Positions 1 to 7,576 are shown, numbered from the stretch's first letter. The stretch is DNA of 46,179 nucleotides from Phycisphaerae bacterium (GCA_021108335.1 JAIORC010000046.1:1-46179), one strand, 5' to 3'. Notes: generated by a model from the sequence alone, not told the origin. Made by a program: numbers and translations.

Positions 1-2
1 GC

Positions 3-362
3 TCGCTGCGGGCGGTGCAGCTTGCCTCGGCCAAGGCGCTGGACATGGCTGAGGAAGTCATCGCGCCGGTAAACGAAATTTACAAACGCCGGCGAGACCT
101 GGTGGTGGACACCCTCAACGCCAACGGCTGGGCTATGGAGAAGCCGAAGTCCACGATTTATATCTGGGCACCAGTGCCGGAGAAATACAATTCCGCCGAA
201 AGCCCGTCCGGGGCATACGCAACCGACCTGCTGGAAAAGGTAGGCGTGGTCGTAACGCCAGGCCGTGGCTACGGCGAAACCGGCGAAGGATTCTTCAGAA
301 TCTCCCTGACATATCCCGACAACGTGCTGAAAGAAGCACTCAAGCGGATGATGTCAATTTAA
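3..362 (+). CDS. dapL: LL-diaminopimelate aminotransferase, C-terminal part (5' truncated by window edge)
   Basis: The reading frame is open from the first bases of the window and stops with TAA at 360-362, so only about the last 119 residues are present. The end of the protein matches the C-terminal small domain of DapL. It has the strand IYIWAPVP, then a GVVVTPGRGYGETGEG-like segment, then FFRISLT before the final helix. DapL is a PLP-dependent class I/II aminotransferase that converts tetrahydrodipicolinate to LL-diaminopimelate in one step, feeding lysine and meso-DAP synthesis. The PLP lysine lies upstream of the window and cannot be checked. The internal GTG at 15 is not the true start. 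A related class I aminotransferase is the only serious alternative. The gene is followed directly by a repeat-filled spacer. Confidence 0.82.
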   Translation, partial: SLRAVQLASAKALDMAEEVIAPVNEIYKRRRDLVVDTLNANGWAMEKPKSTIYIWAPVPEKYNSAESPSGAYATDLLEKVGVVVTPGRGYGETGEGFFRISLTYPDNVLKEALKRMMSI

Positions 363-370
363 AACAAATC

Positions 371-635
371 CGAACATCGAAGGGTGTCGCGAAGCAACAG
401 TTTTTGTAGGCCGGGTCTTGCCCCGGCAATTGCATGGCACATGCAACAAGTTCATCCAATTCGGGTTAGCCAGCGGCGGGAAACACGTTTTGGTGGCACA
501 GGTTTGCAACCTGTGCCGTGCCGGGATCGCCGGCAGCAGTGGCAAAAAACAGGTTTTCCCAGAGACGTGTTATCAGAGAGAATTTCCATAAAAGAAGGCT
601 TCGCCTTCTTTTCGCCGGATCAAGAGCCGGCCTAC
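371..635. repeat. Copy 1 of a long inverted-ended intergenic element (interrupted copy)
   Basis: The shared leader (371-405, containing GGGTGTCGCGAAGCAAC) and the body (406-635) recur at 2098-2297 and 5216-5393. The body opens with GTAGGCCGGGTCTTG and closes with its inverted counterpart ending GGCCTAC. Inside are a hairpin TTGCATG-GCA-CATGCAA (430-446) and a hairpin AAAGAAGGC-TTC-GCCTTCTTT (591-611). This copy is about 66 bp longer than the other two because of an insertion at 492-552. No coding capacity is evident. It fills almost the whole spacer between dapL and mnmE. Confidence 0.8.
492..552. mobile_element. 61-bp palindromic unit nested in repeat copy 1, flanked by GTTTT direct repeats
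   Basis: Alignment by eye with the copies at 2098-2297 and 5216-5393 shows that 492-552 is an insertion. It is bracketed by GTTTT at 487-491 and GTTTT at 553-557, consistent with a 5-bp target duplication. The insert holds two hairpins: GGCACAGGTT-TGC-AACCTGTGCC (495-517), and a second one built on GCCGG-GATC-GCCGGC just after it. The first hairpin recurs at 7723-7745. There is no ORF, so any movement would have to be driven in trans. Confidence 0.65.
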
Positions 636-648
636 AGAGATCGGGAAC

Positions 649-2046
649 ATGTTTATTACCGATGACACAATCGCAGCTGTTTCGTCCGCCGCCGGGCGGG
701 CGGGCCGGGCCATCGTCCGCCTGTCTGGCCCAGACGCTATCGCCATTGCCGGGCGGCTGTTTACGCCCACCGGCGGGGCAGCCAGCCTGGCTGAGATAGC
801 TGGCTTTCGCCTGACGGACGGCCTACTGTACCTGCCGGACGAATCTATCGAACTGCCCGGGCGAGCGTATATTTTCCACCGCCCGCACAGCTACACCCGC
901 CAAGACGTGGTGGAGATTCATCTGCCAGGCTCGCCGGCGGTGGCGACGGCGACGCTGGCGGCGATGATCGACGCCGGTGCCCGCCAGGCCGGCGCGGGCG
1001 AATTCACCGCAAGGGCATTCCTCAGCGGGCGTATCGACCTGTCCGCAGCCGAGGCTGTCGCGGATGTAATCGCCGCTGCAGACGACGCGCAACTGCGAGT
1101 GGCCCAAGCGGTTATGGGCGGCGAAGTCCACCGCCGATGCAGCCAGGCCGCCGGCGATATCGCAGAAGCACTAGCCATCGTTGAAGCGTCCATCGACCTG
1201 GCGGAGGAAGACATCCAACTCGCTGAGCCTGGCCAACTGGCCGGCCAGCTTGCCGACGTCGGCGAAACCCTCAATGACTTGGCAGCGACCGCCACCGACA
1301 TGCCGGAAACTTCCCACTTGCCGCAGGTCGTACTGGCCGGCCGACCCAACGCGGGCAAAAGCTCGCTGCTGAACGCGCTGGCCCAAACCCGCCGGGCGAT
1401 TACCTCGTCCATGCCGGGCACGACGCGGGATGTCCTCAGCGGGCTGATCGCTCTGCCGGGTAATGCAGTTGTGAATCTGCTGGACGCAGCCGGCTTCGGC
1501 GACGACAGCCCCGCCGACTATCTCGACGCCGCTGCCCACGACGCAGCCACCGCCGCCGTCACGCGGGCGGAACCCATCCTGCTGGTAATCGACGCCGCCA
1601 CGCAACAGCCCCACCAGGACAAAAACCTGCGGGAGAAAATCCGCCAAGCCAACCCCAACGCCCCCGTCCTGACGCTGGCGAACAAAATCGACCTGCTCGG
1701 CGGCGAAATCGACCCGCCGGTGGATGTTATCGCCACCTCCGCCGCGACCGGCGAGGGGCTTGACGCGCTCAAAGCCGTCATTGCCGAGCGATTGCACCTC
1801 GCCGTCAATCGCTCCGGCGAAGCACTTGGCCTGCACGACCGCCAGCGACGTTGCCTGTCCGCCGCCGCCACCGCCACCCAAAACGCCGCCGAGCTGCTGG
1901 CCGACGCGGAAGAAATTGCGGACGTCGCCGAACTCGCCGCCGTCGAACTGCGAAACGCACTAGCCCAGCTGGGAGCAATCTCCGGCGAAGTGGTTACAGA
2001 AGACCTGCTGGGAATAATCTTCAGCCGATTCTGCGTGGGAAAATAA
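649..2046 (+). CDS. mnmE: tRNA uridine-5-carboxymethylaminomethyl(34) synthesis GTPase MnmE
   Basis: This 465-residue protein has the usual MnmE length and architecture. The N-terminal tetrahydrofolate-binding domain starts at TDDTIAAVSSAAGRAGRA. A helical domain with an inserted G domain follows, and the C-terminus ends FCVGK, whose Cys is the family hallmark. The G1 loop GRPNAGKSS sits near residue 231, GTTRD follows, and NKID is the G4 motif. With MnmG it installs the cmnm5 group on U34 of certain tRNAs, using GTP, potassium and methylene-THF. Switch II is odd. The family usually reads DTAGLR..D.VE, but here it reads DAAGFGDDSPADY, so the Arg and the catalytic Glu of the E. coli enzyme are not in place. 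The ATG start at 649 follows repeat copy 1 directly and has only a weak ribosome site. mnmG is coded 8 kb away on the other strand. Confidence 0.95.
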   Translation: MFITDDTIAAVSSAAGRAGRAIVRLSGPDAIAIAGRLFTPTGGAASLAEIAGFRLTDGLLYLPDESIELPGRAYIFHRPHSYTRQDVVEIHLPGSPAVATATLAAMIDAGARQAGAGEFTARAFLSGRIDLSAAEAVADVIAAADDAQLRVAQAVMGGEVHRRCSQAAGDIAEALAIVEASIDLAEEDIQLAEPGQLAGQLADVGETLNDLAATATDMPETSHLPQVVLAGRPNAGKSSLLNALAQTRRAITSSMPGTTRDVLSGLIALPGNAVVNLLDAAGFGDDSPADYLDAAAHDAATAAVTRAEPILLVIDAATQQPHQDKNLREKIRQANPNAPVLTLANKIDLLGGEIDPPVDVIATSAATGEGLDALKAVIAERLHLAVNRSGEALGLHDRQRRCLSAAATATQNAAELLADAEEIADVAELAAVELRNALAQLGAISGEVVTEDLLGIIFSRFCVGK

Positions 2047-2097
2047 TTCCAGGCTGTGAATGGCGCACCTCGCAAAAACCAAAAGGGATTCGAAGTT

Positions 2098-2297
2098 CGA
2101 ATATCGAAGGGTGTCGCGAAGCAACTGTTTTCGGTAGGCCGGGTCTTGACCCGGCGATTGCATGGCACATGCAACAAGTTCGTCCAATTCGGATTAGCAG
2201 CGGTGAAAAACACGTTTTCCCGAAAACGTGTTATCGGAGGGAATTTCCATGTAAGAAGGCTGCTGCCTTCTTATCGCCGGGTCAAGACCCGGCCTAC
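2098..2297. repeat. Copy 2 of the long inverted-ended intergenic element
   Basis: The leader at 2098-2133 and body at 2134-2297 match copy 1 without its insertion and match copy 3. The left end GTAGGCCGGGTCTTGACC is the inverse of the right end, which closes at 2297 with GGCCTAC. It keeps the TTGCATG-GCA-CATGCAA hairpin and an AAGAAGGC-GCCTTCTT hairpin. The copy starts about 50 bp after the mnmE stop, so copies 1 and 2 bracket mnmE. Confidence 0.8.
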
Positions 2298-2346
2298 TAA
2301 AAACGGGTATTGGGAAAATAACCTGTGCCAAAACGTCATTTTCTTA

Positions 2347-2376
2347 TTGAGCGGCGTTGGGCGGCTCGCGTACAAT
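2347..2376 (+). promoter_or_regulatory. Candidate sigma70-type promoter for the PEP-CTERM gene
   Basis: TTGAGC (2347-2352), an 18-nt spacer and TACAAT (2371-2376) form a good vegetative promoter match, predicting a start near 2383 and a leader of about 190 nt before the gene at 2575. It lies just outside repeat copy 2. This is based on the sequence match only. Confidence 0.5.
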
Positions 2377-2399
2377 GGCTGTCGAATCGCAGGAGCCTG

Positions 2400-2449
2400 A
2401 GGCGGAAAGTCCGAGTGGCGTTTGTGTTCGACACTCCGGGGTTTCGCCT
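2400..2449 (+). promoter_or_regulatory. Long hairpin in the leader of the PEP-CTERM gene
   Basis: AGGCG (2400-2404) followed by GAAA pairs with TTT and CGCCT (ending 2449), leaving one bulged G. Inside it, CCGAGTG can pair imperfectly with CACTCCGG. The hairpin lies between the predicted start of transcription and the coding region. It has no poly-U tract, so it is not a simple terminator. It does not match any riboswitch class I recognise. Confidence 0.35.
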
Positions 2450-2574
2450 GCCTGCCTTACACTGAGGGTTTTTAACAAGTTACGAAATGTTCTCTTTTTT
2501 ATTTTGCCGTGCCGGGTGATGTTAGGGCATATCAACGGTTCGGCCGACTGTGTTACGTCATGGGAGAAAATGCG

Positions 2575-3960
2575 ATGATGACGAAAAAAAGGCTTATCGG
2601 AATGACTTTGTGGGTGGGGTTGGCAGCCGTGGCTATCTGGATAGGATTTGCAAGTCCCGCCAAAGCCCAGCAGTGGCAGAGGATTTCAATCGGCGGCGGC
2701 AGCATGAAGCGGAATGTGGTTGATCTGAACAACGACAGTCGCGCCGACTCGCTTTCCGTCAACACCTGGTACAAAAACCCCGGCACCGGTAGCGGGAATT
2801 GGCAGGCTATCGCCACCGGATGGAACCAGGATCAATACGACGGCTCGTATCATGTGGGGCGTCCCGATATGGATAAGATCGCCGATGCGCACAGGGTGGG
2901 CGACATAAACGGCGACGGGCTGCCCGACATGGTTGTGGGAATCTACGGAACCGATTACCTCGGCGGTGTCGATCCCGGGGACATGAAGGATTACATTTGC
3001 GCAGCTATAAATCCGGGCAATGAAGGGCATTGGAGTTTTCATTACATAGGCAAGCTCCCCGCCACGCAAGACGGCGTGGAAACCGTAGCCATCGGAGACA
3101 TGAACAACGACGGGCACATCGACATTCTGGCTGGGGGAGAATGCAAGCAGTTGCGGTGGTATATAAACCCCGGCTCCATGACGAGCAACTGGAGCTATCA
3201 GATAGTGGGGCAGAACTTCAATCACAGCTTTTTTGACGGCTATGCCGATGTCGAGGGTGTCGCGATTGGTCATTTCGACAGCGACAATTATCTGGACGTG
3301 TCGGTTACCACCTGCAGCCCGAACGGCATGTGCGGCGGAACCTATATACTGACGAACCCGGCCAGCCAAACCCCCAGCGGCAGTTGGACGTGTACAACGA
3401 TAACCGAAGGGTCGTCAGCTCTTGGGTTTCCCAGCAGCGGGAAATACAGTTGCGCCGAAACCATCGCCATGGGCGACATTGACGGCGACGGGTGGAACGA
3501 TGTGGTACTTGCGGACCGGCGGCCGTATGGCGTTGATGCAACTGTCGGCGACACCCGCTTTTACTGGTACGAGAATCCACAAGGTTCCGGCGATTGGACG
3601 GAACACGAAATCGATCTTCTCAGCGACGATGCCCTGCAGGGAAGGTTGCCGTCCGTCGCGGATGTCGACCAGGACGGCGATCAGGACCTGATCAACTTCA
3701 ACCAGAAGGATGGGGTTATTTACTGGTACGAAAACAATGGCGACGGTTCTTCGTGGATGAAACATACAATCTACGGCGCGTCGTTACATGAGAATTACGG
3801 CGTAGGCGACGTTAACGGCGACGGCTATCCGGACTTTATCAGTGGTGGCTACTGGTATCAAAATCCCGTTCCCGAGCCTTGCACGGCGGGTTTGTTGCTG
3901 GGCGGATTTGCATGCCTTATGCCCCTGCGGCGACGGATTGCCGGGACGAAATCGGCGTAA
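2575..3960 (+). CDS. Exported FG-GAP/VCBS repeat protein with PEP-CTERM sorting signal
   Basis: The start is placed at the ATG at 2575 (a second ATG follows at 2578) because GGGAG lies just upstream and the protein then opens with a clean signal peptide, MMTKKRLIG..., cleaved near AKA-QQ. Of the 461 residues, most form a beta-propeller built from about six calcium-binding FG-GAP-like repeats. Examples are GDINGDGLPD, GDMNNDGHID, GDIDGDGWND, ADVDQDGDQD and GDVNGDGYPD. The C-terminus carries VPEP, a hydrophobic stretch and RRR, the tripartite PEP-CTERM signal processed by an exosortase. It is probably displayed on, or released at, the cell surface. The ligand is unknown. No exosortase gene is in the window. 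A promoter and a structured leader precede it. Confidence 0.88.
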   Translation: MMTKKRLIGMTLWVGLAAVAIWIGFASPAKAQQWQRISIGGGSMKRNVVDLNNDSRADSLSVNTWYKNPGTGSGNWQAIATGWNQDQYDGSYHVGRPDMDKIADAHRVGDINGDGLPDMVVGIYGTDYLGGVDPGDMKDYICAAINPGNEGHWSFHYIGKLPATQDGVETVAIGDMNNDGHIDILAGGECKQLRWYINPGSMTSNWSYQIVGQNFNHSFFDGYADVEGVAIGHFDSDNYLDVSVTTCSPNGMCGGTYILTNPASQTPSGSWTCTTITEGSSALGFPSSGKYSCAETIAMGDIDGDGWNDVVLADRRPYGVDATVGDTRFYWYENPQGSGDWTEHEIDLLSDDALQGRLPSVADVDQDGDQDLINFNQKDGVIYWYENNGDGSSWMKHTIYGASLHENYGVGDVNGDGYPDFISGGYWYQNPVPEPCTAGLLLGGFACLMPLRRRIAGTKSA

Positions 3961-3992
3961 AAAATTACCCCGCCGATATGCCGCGCCGTTCG

Positions 3993-4526
3993 CTATCGCC
4001 GGCAGCGTGATATTGCCTTGCGGACTTCATCGGCGATTTCGTCAGGCCGGGAGAGGCAAATCCATTCCGGCACGGAATACGGGTTGTCGCCCACCACGAA
4101 ACCCAGGCTGCCCAGCCCCGCGAACCGCTCGAACCGGCCATGCACTACGTCCACCCGCGAAATCCGCGACAACTCGCAATCGCGAACGTCCACGAATTGC
4201 CCGCGCTGGAGTCGTATCACCCGCCGGTCGGTCAGCACATATAGCCGCCCCAGCCAGCGAAACCCACCCAGCAGCAACTGCACGAACATAATGGCGAAAC
4301 ACGCCGGCAGAATAATCGGCCAGACCGGCAACGTGCTCCATCGCCAGCTCATCGCGTAAGCACCGGCGACAACCGCCACCAGCAGCAGCGCCCGCCAGGA
4401 GCAAATAAGCACGTACCACAGGCTGGGCTTGACAGTGAGGATAATCTGCTCGCCGTCCCGCAGAACGCCAGCCGGCATGGCGACCTCCGCCGGCGCACTG
4501 ATAACCGCGTCTGGAGAGGGAGTCAT
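3993..4526 (-). CDS. Membrane protein with bacterial PH (bPH2, DUF304-like) domain
   Basis: The 177-residue protein has two hydrophobic helices in its first half, around residues 35-60 and 70-90. A bPH2-like beta domain follows, recognisable by YVLTDRRVIRLQRG, then the usual Ile-Ser-Arg-Val-Asp strand and a final amphipathic helix. Such proteins are small inner-membrane proteins of largely unknown role. Its start overlaps the stop of hpt by 4 nt (ATGA), so the two are almost certainly co-transcribed and translationally coupled, with hpt first. Nothing in the sequence links it to purine metabolism beyond this arrangement. Confidence 0.75.
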   Translation of the reverse strand: MTPSPDAVISAPAEVAMPAGVLRDGEQIILTVKPSLWYVLICSWRALLLVAVVAGAYAMSWRWSTLPVWPIILPACFAIMFVQLLLGGFRWLGRLYVLTDRRVIRLQRGQFVDVRDCELSRISRVDVVHGRFERFAGLGSLGFVVGDNPYSVPEWICLSRPDEIADEVRKAISRCRR

Positions 4527-5113
4527 CGTGCGTGCTCCACAAGTACGCCTACGTCAGGCAGGTTGCGATAAAGGTCGTCGAAATCCAGCCCGTAGCCGAC
4601 GACGAACTCGTCGGGGATGTCGAACCCCACAAAATGCACCTCGCTGGGTCTGTCCGGCAAATCCGCCCGCTGCTTTCGCAGCAGCACGCAACTATGCACG
4701 TCGGCGGCACCGGCCTGGCGGAGAGCGTCTTCCAGGAACTCCATCGTCTTGCCGCTGTCGTAGATATCGTCCACGATCAGCACGTGTCGCCCGGCGATGC
4801 GCCCCGACGGCGGCAGGCGAAACTCGCAGCCCTGCGTGGCGGTGCTTTTGCCGGGATAGGAGCTGATTGAAACCGGCTCGATGTGCAGTTTGAGATTTAT
4901 TTTCCGCACCAGGTCGCTGACGAAAATTAACGCCCCGGTCAACACCATCACAATCGTCAACTCCTTGCCTTGGTAAAATCGTGTCAGTTCGTCGGCAAGG
5001 GCTACGATCCGCTGGGCGATTTGCTCCCGCGAGACGATCACTTTTTCCAGGTCAAGATGCGGCGGCAGATTGTCGTGGTTATTTTTCATGGTTTTTCCAT
5101 GGTCATTTTTCAT
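4523..5113 (-). CDS. hpt: Hypoxanthine phosphoribosyltransferase
   Basis: The 196-residue protein carries the PRPP-binding signature VLIVDDIYDSGKT at about residues 111-123. It also has the early LTGA loop and a C-terminal FVGFDIPDEFVVGYGLD segment, all diagnostic of bacterial HPRT. It converts hypoxanthine or guanine plus PRPP to IMP or GMP in purine salvage. The start is uncertain. The first 15 residues read MKNDHGKTMKNNHDN, a short duplication, so translation could begin at the ATG at 5113 or at the second at 5089. It heads a two-gene unit with the bPH2 protein. Confidence 0.92.
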   Translation of the reverse strand: MKNDHGKTMKNNHDNLPPHLDLEKVIVSREQIAQRIVALADELTRFYQGKELTIVMVLTGALIFVSDLVRKINLKLHIEPVSISSYPGKSTATQGCEFRLPPSGRIAGRHVLIVDDIYDSGKTMEFLEDALRQAGAADVHSCVLLRKQRADLPDRPSEVHFVGFDIPDEFVVGYGLDFDDLYRNLPDVGVLVEHAR

Positions 5114-5137
5114 GAAACGGTTCGCAAATTCGCAGCC

Positions 5138-5152
5138 TTGACGCTACGTCAA
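5138..5152. promoter_or_regulatory. Inverted repeat upstream of hpt (possible operator)
   Basis: TTGACG-CTA-CGTCAA is a perfect 6+3+6 palindrome, 25 bp before the hpt start. On the minus strand it also supplies a TTGACG box that could act as a -35 element, although the matching -10 is poor. It may be an operator or be fortuitous. Confidence 0.25.
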
Positions 5153-5215
5153 TGTGGCGACGTATTTTACCCGCGAACGAACAGGCGGGGCAATATCAAA
5201 CTGCCGCCACAAGCA

Positions 5216-5393
5216 ACAGTTTCTGGTAGGCCGGGTCTTGCCCCGGCGATTGCATGGCACATGCAACAAGTTCGTCCCGTTCGGGTCAGCCGCGGCGAAA
5301 ACCACTTTTTCTCAAAGACGTGTTATCGGAGGGGGGCATAAAAGAAGGCTGTCGCCTTCTTTTCGCCGGGTCAAGACCCGGCCTACCAGAAAC
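5216..5393. repeat. Copy 3 of the long inverted-ended intergenic element
   Basis: This is the copy with the clearest ends. GTTTCTGGTAGGCCGGGTCT starts at 5219 and its reverse complement ends at 5393, giving near-perfect terminal inverted repeats of about 22 bp. The interior matches copies 1 and 2, including the TTGCATG-GCA-CATGCAA hairpin and the segment GACGTGTTATCGGAGG. No target-site duplication is obvious. Confidence 0.8.
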
Positions 5394-5405
5394 GGGTAAA
5401 AACAC

Positions 5406-5434
5406 ACGATCCCCAGGGGATCGTGCCACCCAAG
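5406..5434 (+). repeat. Stem-variable palindrome with GCCACCC tail
   Basis: ACGATCCCC-A-GGGGATCGT (5406-5424) is followed by GCCACCCAAG. The flank AAAACACA before it and the GCCACCC tail after it are shared with units at 7641, 10175 and 13970, whose stems differ. Confidence 0.7.
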
Positions 5435-5514
5435 ATCAGGCATTAGACATTGGCCTCGCGAGAGTGGGTTTCAGGGCACACTCACATTATTTCCAAAGAA
5501 AAAGCGTTGTATGT

Positions 5515-5565
5515 TTGCATCGCAATTGCTTGAAGAGTAGAATAGTCCTCTCCGATAATTCGGAG
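5515..5565 (+). promoter_or_regulatory. Promoter plus short leader hairpin for the secreted protein at 5617
   Basis: TTGCAT (5515-5520), a 17-nt spacer and TAGAAT (5538-5543) match the vegetative consensus well, and place the start of transcription near 5550. A hairpin CTCCGA-TAAT-TCGGAG (5550-5565) would then form the extreme 5' end of the mRNA, where such stems often protect transcripts. Protection is inferred. Confidence 0.6.
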
Positions 5566-5616
5566 TATGGGTCGCATTTGATAAACAATCACTGGTTTAA
5601 CAAGAAGGAGACCGCT

Positions 5617-7512
5617 ATGAAACGACAACTGTTAGTACTGATGCTGGTTTGTGCCGTTATTACAACGGGCGTATTCGCCCAGACAGACGCTCCCCCGACT
5701 AAAAAGAAACCGGCTGCAGCCCCCCAAAAGCCCGTCGGGCCAGATCCGAATCAGCCCAAGGCGGAATCGGTATTCAAGCACATTCCGGCTGACTGCCTGG
5801 GTTTTGCGGTCGCCCCGAATCTTAAAGACCTCCTGGCGCAATCGGAGACATTTGCCGGCCAGATCGGTCTGGGCGAAATGCTCAAGTCGCTGCCGGGCGG
5901 CCTGTTGCCCATGATCGCCATGCCTTTGGGCCTTGGCGAAGGCTACAACCCCAACGGCGGGGTGGCGGTTGTCGTACCCGACCTGGAAAAATGCGGATTC
6001 GATATCGAAAAAGCCATCGCTGGCAATAACCCCGGCGAGTTCCCGTTTGTCGTCCTGCTGGCCGGTAAAAGCGTGAAGGCGGTCTTTCCGCAAATGGCTA
6101 CCAAGGGCAAAGACGGCAAGACCACCGTCATGCTGGCGGGCAAACCCATGCACACCGCACAGGTAGGCCAGTACGTCGCACTCAGCCCCAACGCCAAAGC
6201 CCTGGCGATAGTCGTCGCCAAGACAACCGCCCTGCCCAAAGCACATGTCGCATTGCTGAACAAAAGCGCGGTTGGCATACATGTCAATATGAAGGCCTAC
6301 GCCGTCTTCGTGAAAAAAGTGATGAAGGCCCAGGAAAAACAAATGGCGGGCAGGCCAATGAGAATGGGAGGAATGAGCGGTCTTTTTGCCATGCAACAGG
6401 GCATGATGAAGAACGCATTGGGCCAATTGGATCAAATGGGCGGTGCCTCCATCGGGCTTCGCTTTGTCAAAACCGGCATGATGATGGATGTGATGGCCGA
6501 TGTCGCCCCCGGCAGCAACATGGCCAAGATGATGGCCAAGTTCAAGCCGACTGCCAAGCCCTTGATGAATCGCCTGCCCAACCTGCCGTACTGCATCGCG
6601 GGCGGCTCGACCATGCCGGGCGTCAAAGACCAGGCTATGGTTGCCCAATTCGTGGACATGGTTACAAATCTCCTGGCCATGGGTGAAATGAAAATGACGG
6701 ACGACTTCAAGACCCGCATGACAAAACTTATCGCCGATCTCAGCGAACAGGTTACCGGCATGCAGATGGTCGTTGGGGCACCCAAAAACAAGGGGCTGTT
6801 CGGTGCGGCGATGGTTATCGAATGCAAAGACGCCGAAAAAACCAAAGCCCTGATCAATAAAAAGGCTCTCCTTATCACCGAACTGGTCCAGAAAACCATC
6901 GGCCTGAAGGAAAAAGACGTAGCTACGCTGGAATTTAAATACACCAAGGGCGTGGAAACCGTCGCCGGAACGAGCGTCGACACCATCGAAGTTATCCATG
7001 AAAACCTGACCACGCTGGAAGACGACGAGAAGCAGGAGTTGCTCGACGTTCTGGGCGAAGACAAGATACGGATTCTCATAGCCCAGGTCGATCCCAAAAC
7101 GCTGGTCGTAACCGTCGGCGGCTCGAAGGAATTTCTCGCCGAAGCGATCACCGCCGCCCGCAAGGGCGGTACGATTAACAAAGACGCCGGCGTTATCGCG
7201 GCAAGGAAAATGCTGCCCAGGGAACTGGTGAGGGTTGTCGTCATCAGCCCGGACAACGTCTTTACCACCGTCCAGGCCGGCATGAATAAAATGGGGCAAC
7301 CCTCCATGCTGCCGGCAGACTTCAAGTTCGAGGGCAAAACCCCGATCATCATGGGCGGAACCGTCAAAGGCAATATGGCTATCGGTGCGGTATACGTTCC
7401 CTCCTCGGCTGTCAAGGACATCTACAACTGGGCACAGTCGATGATGATGAATATGATGGGAGGGCGACCCGGCGGAAGGCGCGGCGCCCCTCCAGCAGGC
7501 GGCGATTTCTGA
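5617..7512 (+). CDS. Large secreted protein of unknown function, methionine-rich
   Basis: The ATG at 5617 is chosen because AAGGAG (5605-5610) sits 6 nt upstream, and because the protein then starts with a signal peptide, MKRQLLVLMLVCAVITTGVFA. That leaves a 631-residue protein. A Lys/Pro/Ala-rich linker follows the signal, then a large globular region. It contains stretches such as ESVFKHIPADCLGFAVAP and many methionines in the middle, as in MMKNALGQLDQMGGAS and KTGMMMDVMADV. The tail is Gly/Arg/Pro-rich, GGRPGGRRGAPPAGG. I do not recognise a named family; the overall look recalls planctomycete secreted proteins of the DUF3352 kind, but this is weak. It is a single-gene unit with its own strong promoter and a textbook terminator, suggesting substantial expression. 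Confidence 0.8.
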   Translation: MKRQLLVLMLVCAVITTGVFAQTDAPPTKKKPAAAPQKPVGPDPNQPKAESVFKHIPADCLGFAVAPNLKDLLAQSETFAGQIGLGEMLKSLPGGLLPMIAMPLGLGEGYNPNGGVAVVVPDLEKCGFDIEKAIAGNNPGEFPFVVLLAGKSVKAVFPQMATKGKDGKTTVMLAGKPMHTAQVGQYVALSPNAKALAIVVAKTTALPKAHVALLNKSAVGIHVNMKAYAVFVKKVMKAQEKQMAGRPMRMGGMSGLFAMQQGMMKNALGQLDQMGGASIGLRFVKTGMMMDVMADVAPGSNMAKMMAKFKPTAKPLMNRLPNLPYCIAGGSTMPGVKDQAMVAQFVDMVTNLLAMGEMKMTDDFKTRMTKLIADLSEQVTGMQMVVGAPKNKGLFGAAMVIECKDAEKTKALINKKALLITELVQKTIGLKEKDVATLEFKYTKGVETVAGTSVDTIEVIHENLTTLEDDEKQELLDVLGEDKIRILIAQVDPKTLVVTVGGSKEFLAEAITAARKGGTINKDAGVIAARKMLPRELVRVVVISPDNVFTTVQAGMNKMGQPSMLPADFKFEGKTPIIMGGTVKGNMAIGAVYVPSSAVKDIYNWAQSMMMNMMGGRPGGRRGAPPAGGDF

Positions 7513-7535
7513 TCCCCGGTAAAAGTGCAATTAAC

Positions 7536-7576
7536 AAGCGGCTGTCGGATTCGCTCCGGCAGCCGCTTTTATTTTT
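7536..7576 (+). terminator. Rho-independent terminator
   Basis: AAGCGGCTGTCGG (7536-7548) pairs over 13 positions with CCGGCAGCCGCTT (7556-7568), with one G-T wobble and a 7-nt loop. TTATTTTT follows. It lies 23 nt after the stop at 7512. Confidence 0.9.

Noticed and set aside
2400-2449. A cyclic di-GMP or other known riboswitch in the PEP-CTERM leader
   Set aside because: A hairpin is present, but the conserved core sequences of known classes that I can recall are absent.
5632-7530. A 632-codon open frame on the minus strand opposite the secreted protein
   Set aside because: The + strand has a promoter, ribosome site, signal peptide and terminator; the minus frame is His/Gly/Asp-rich shadow sequence.
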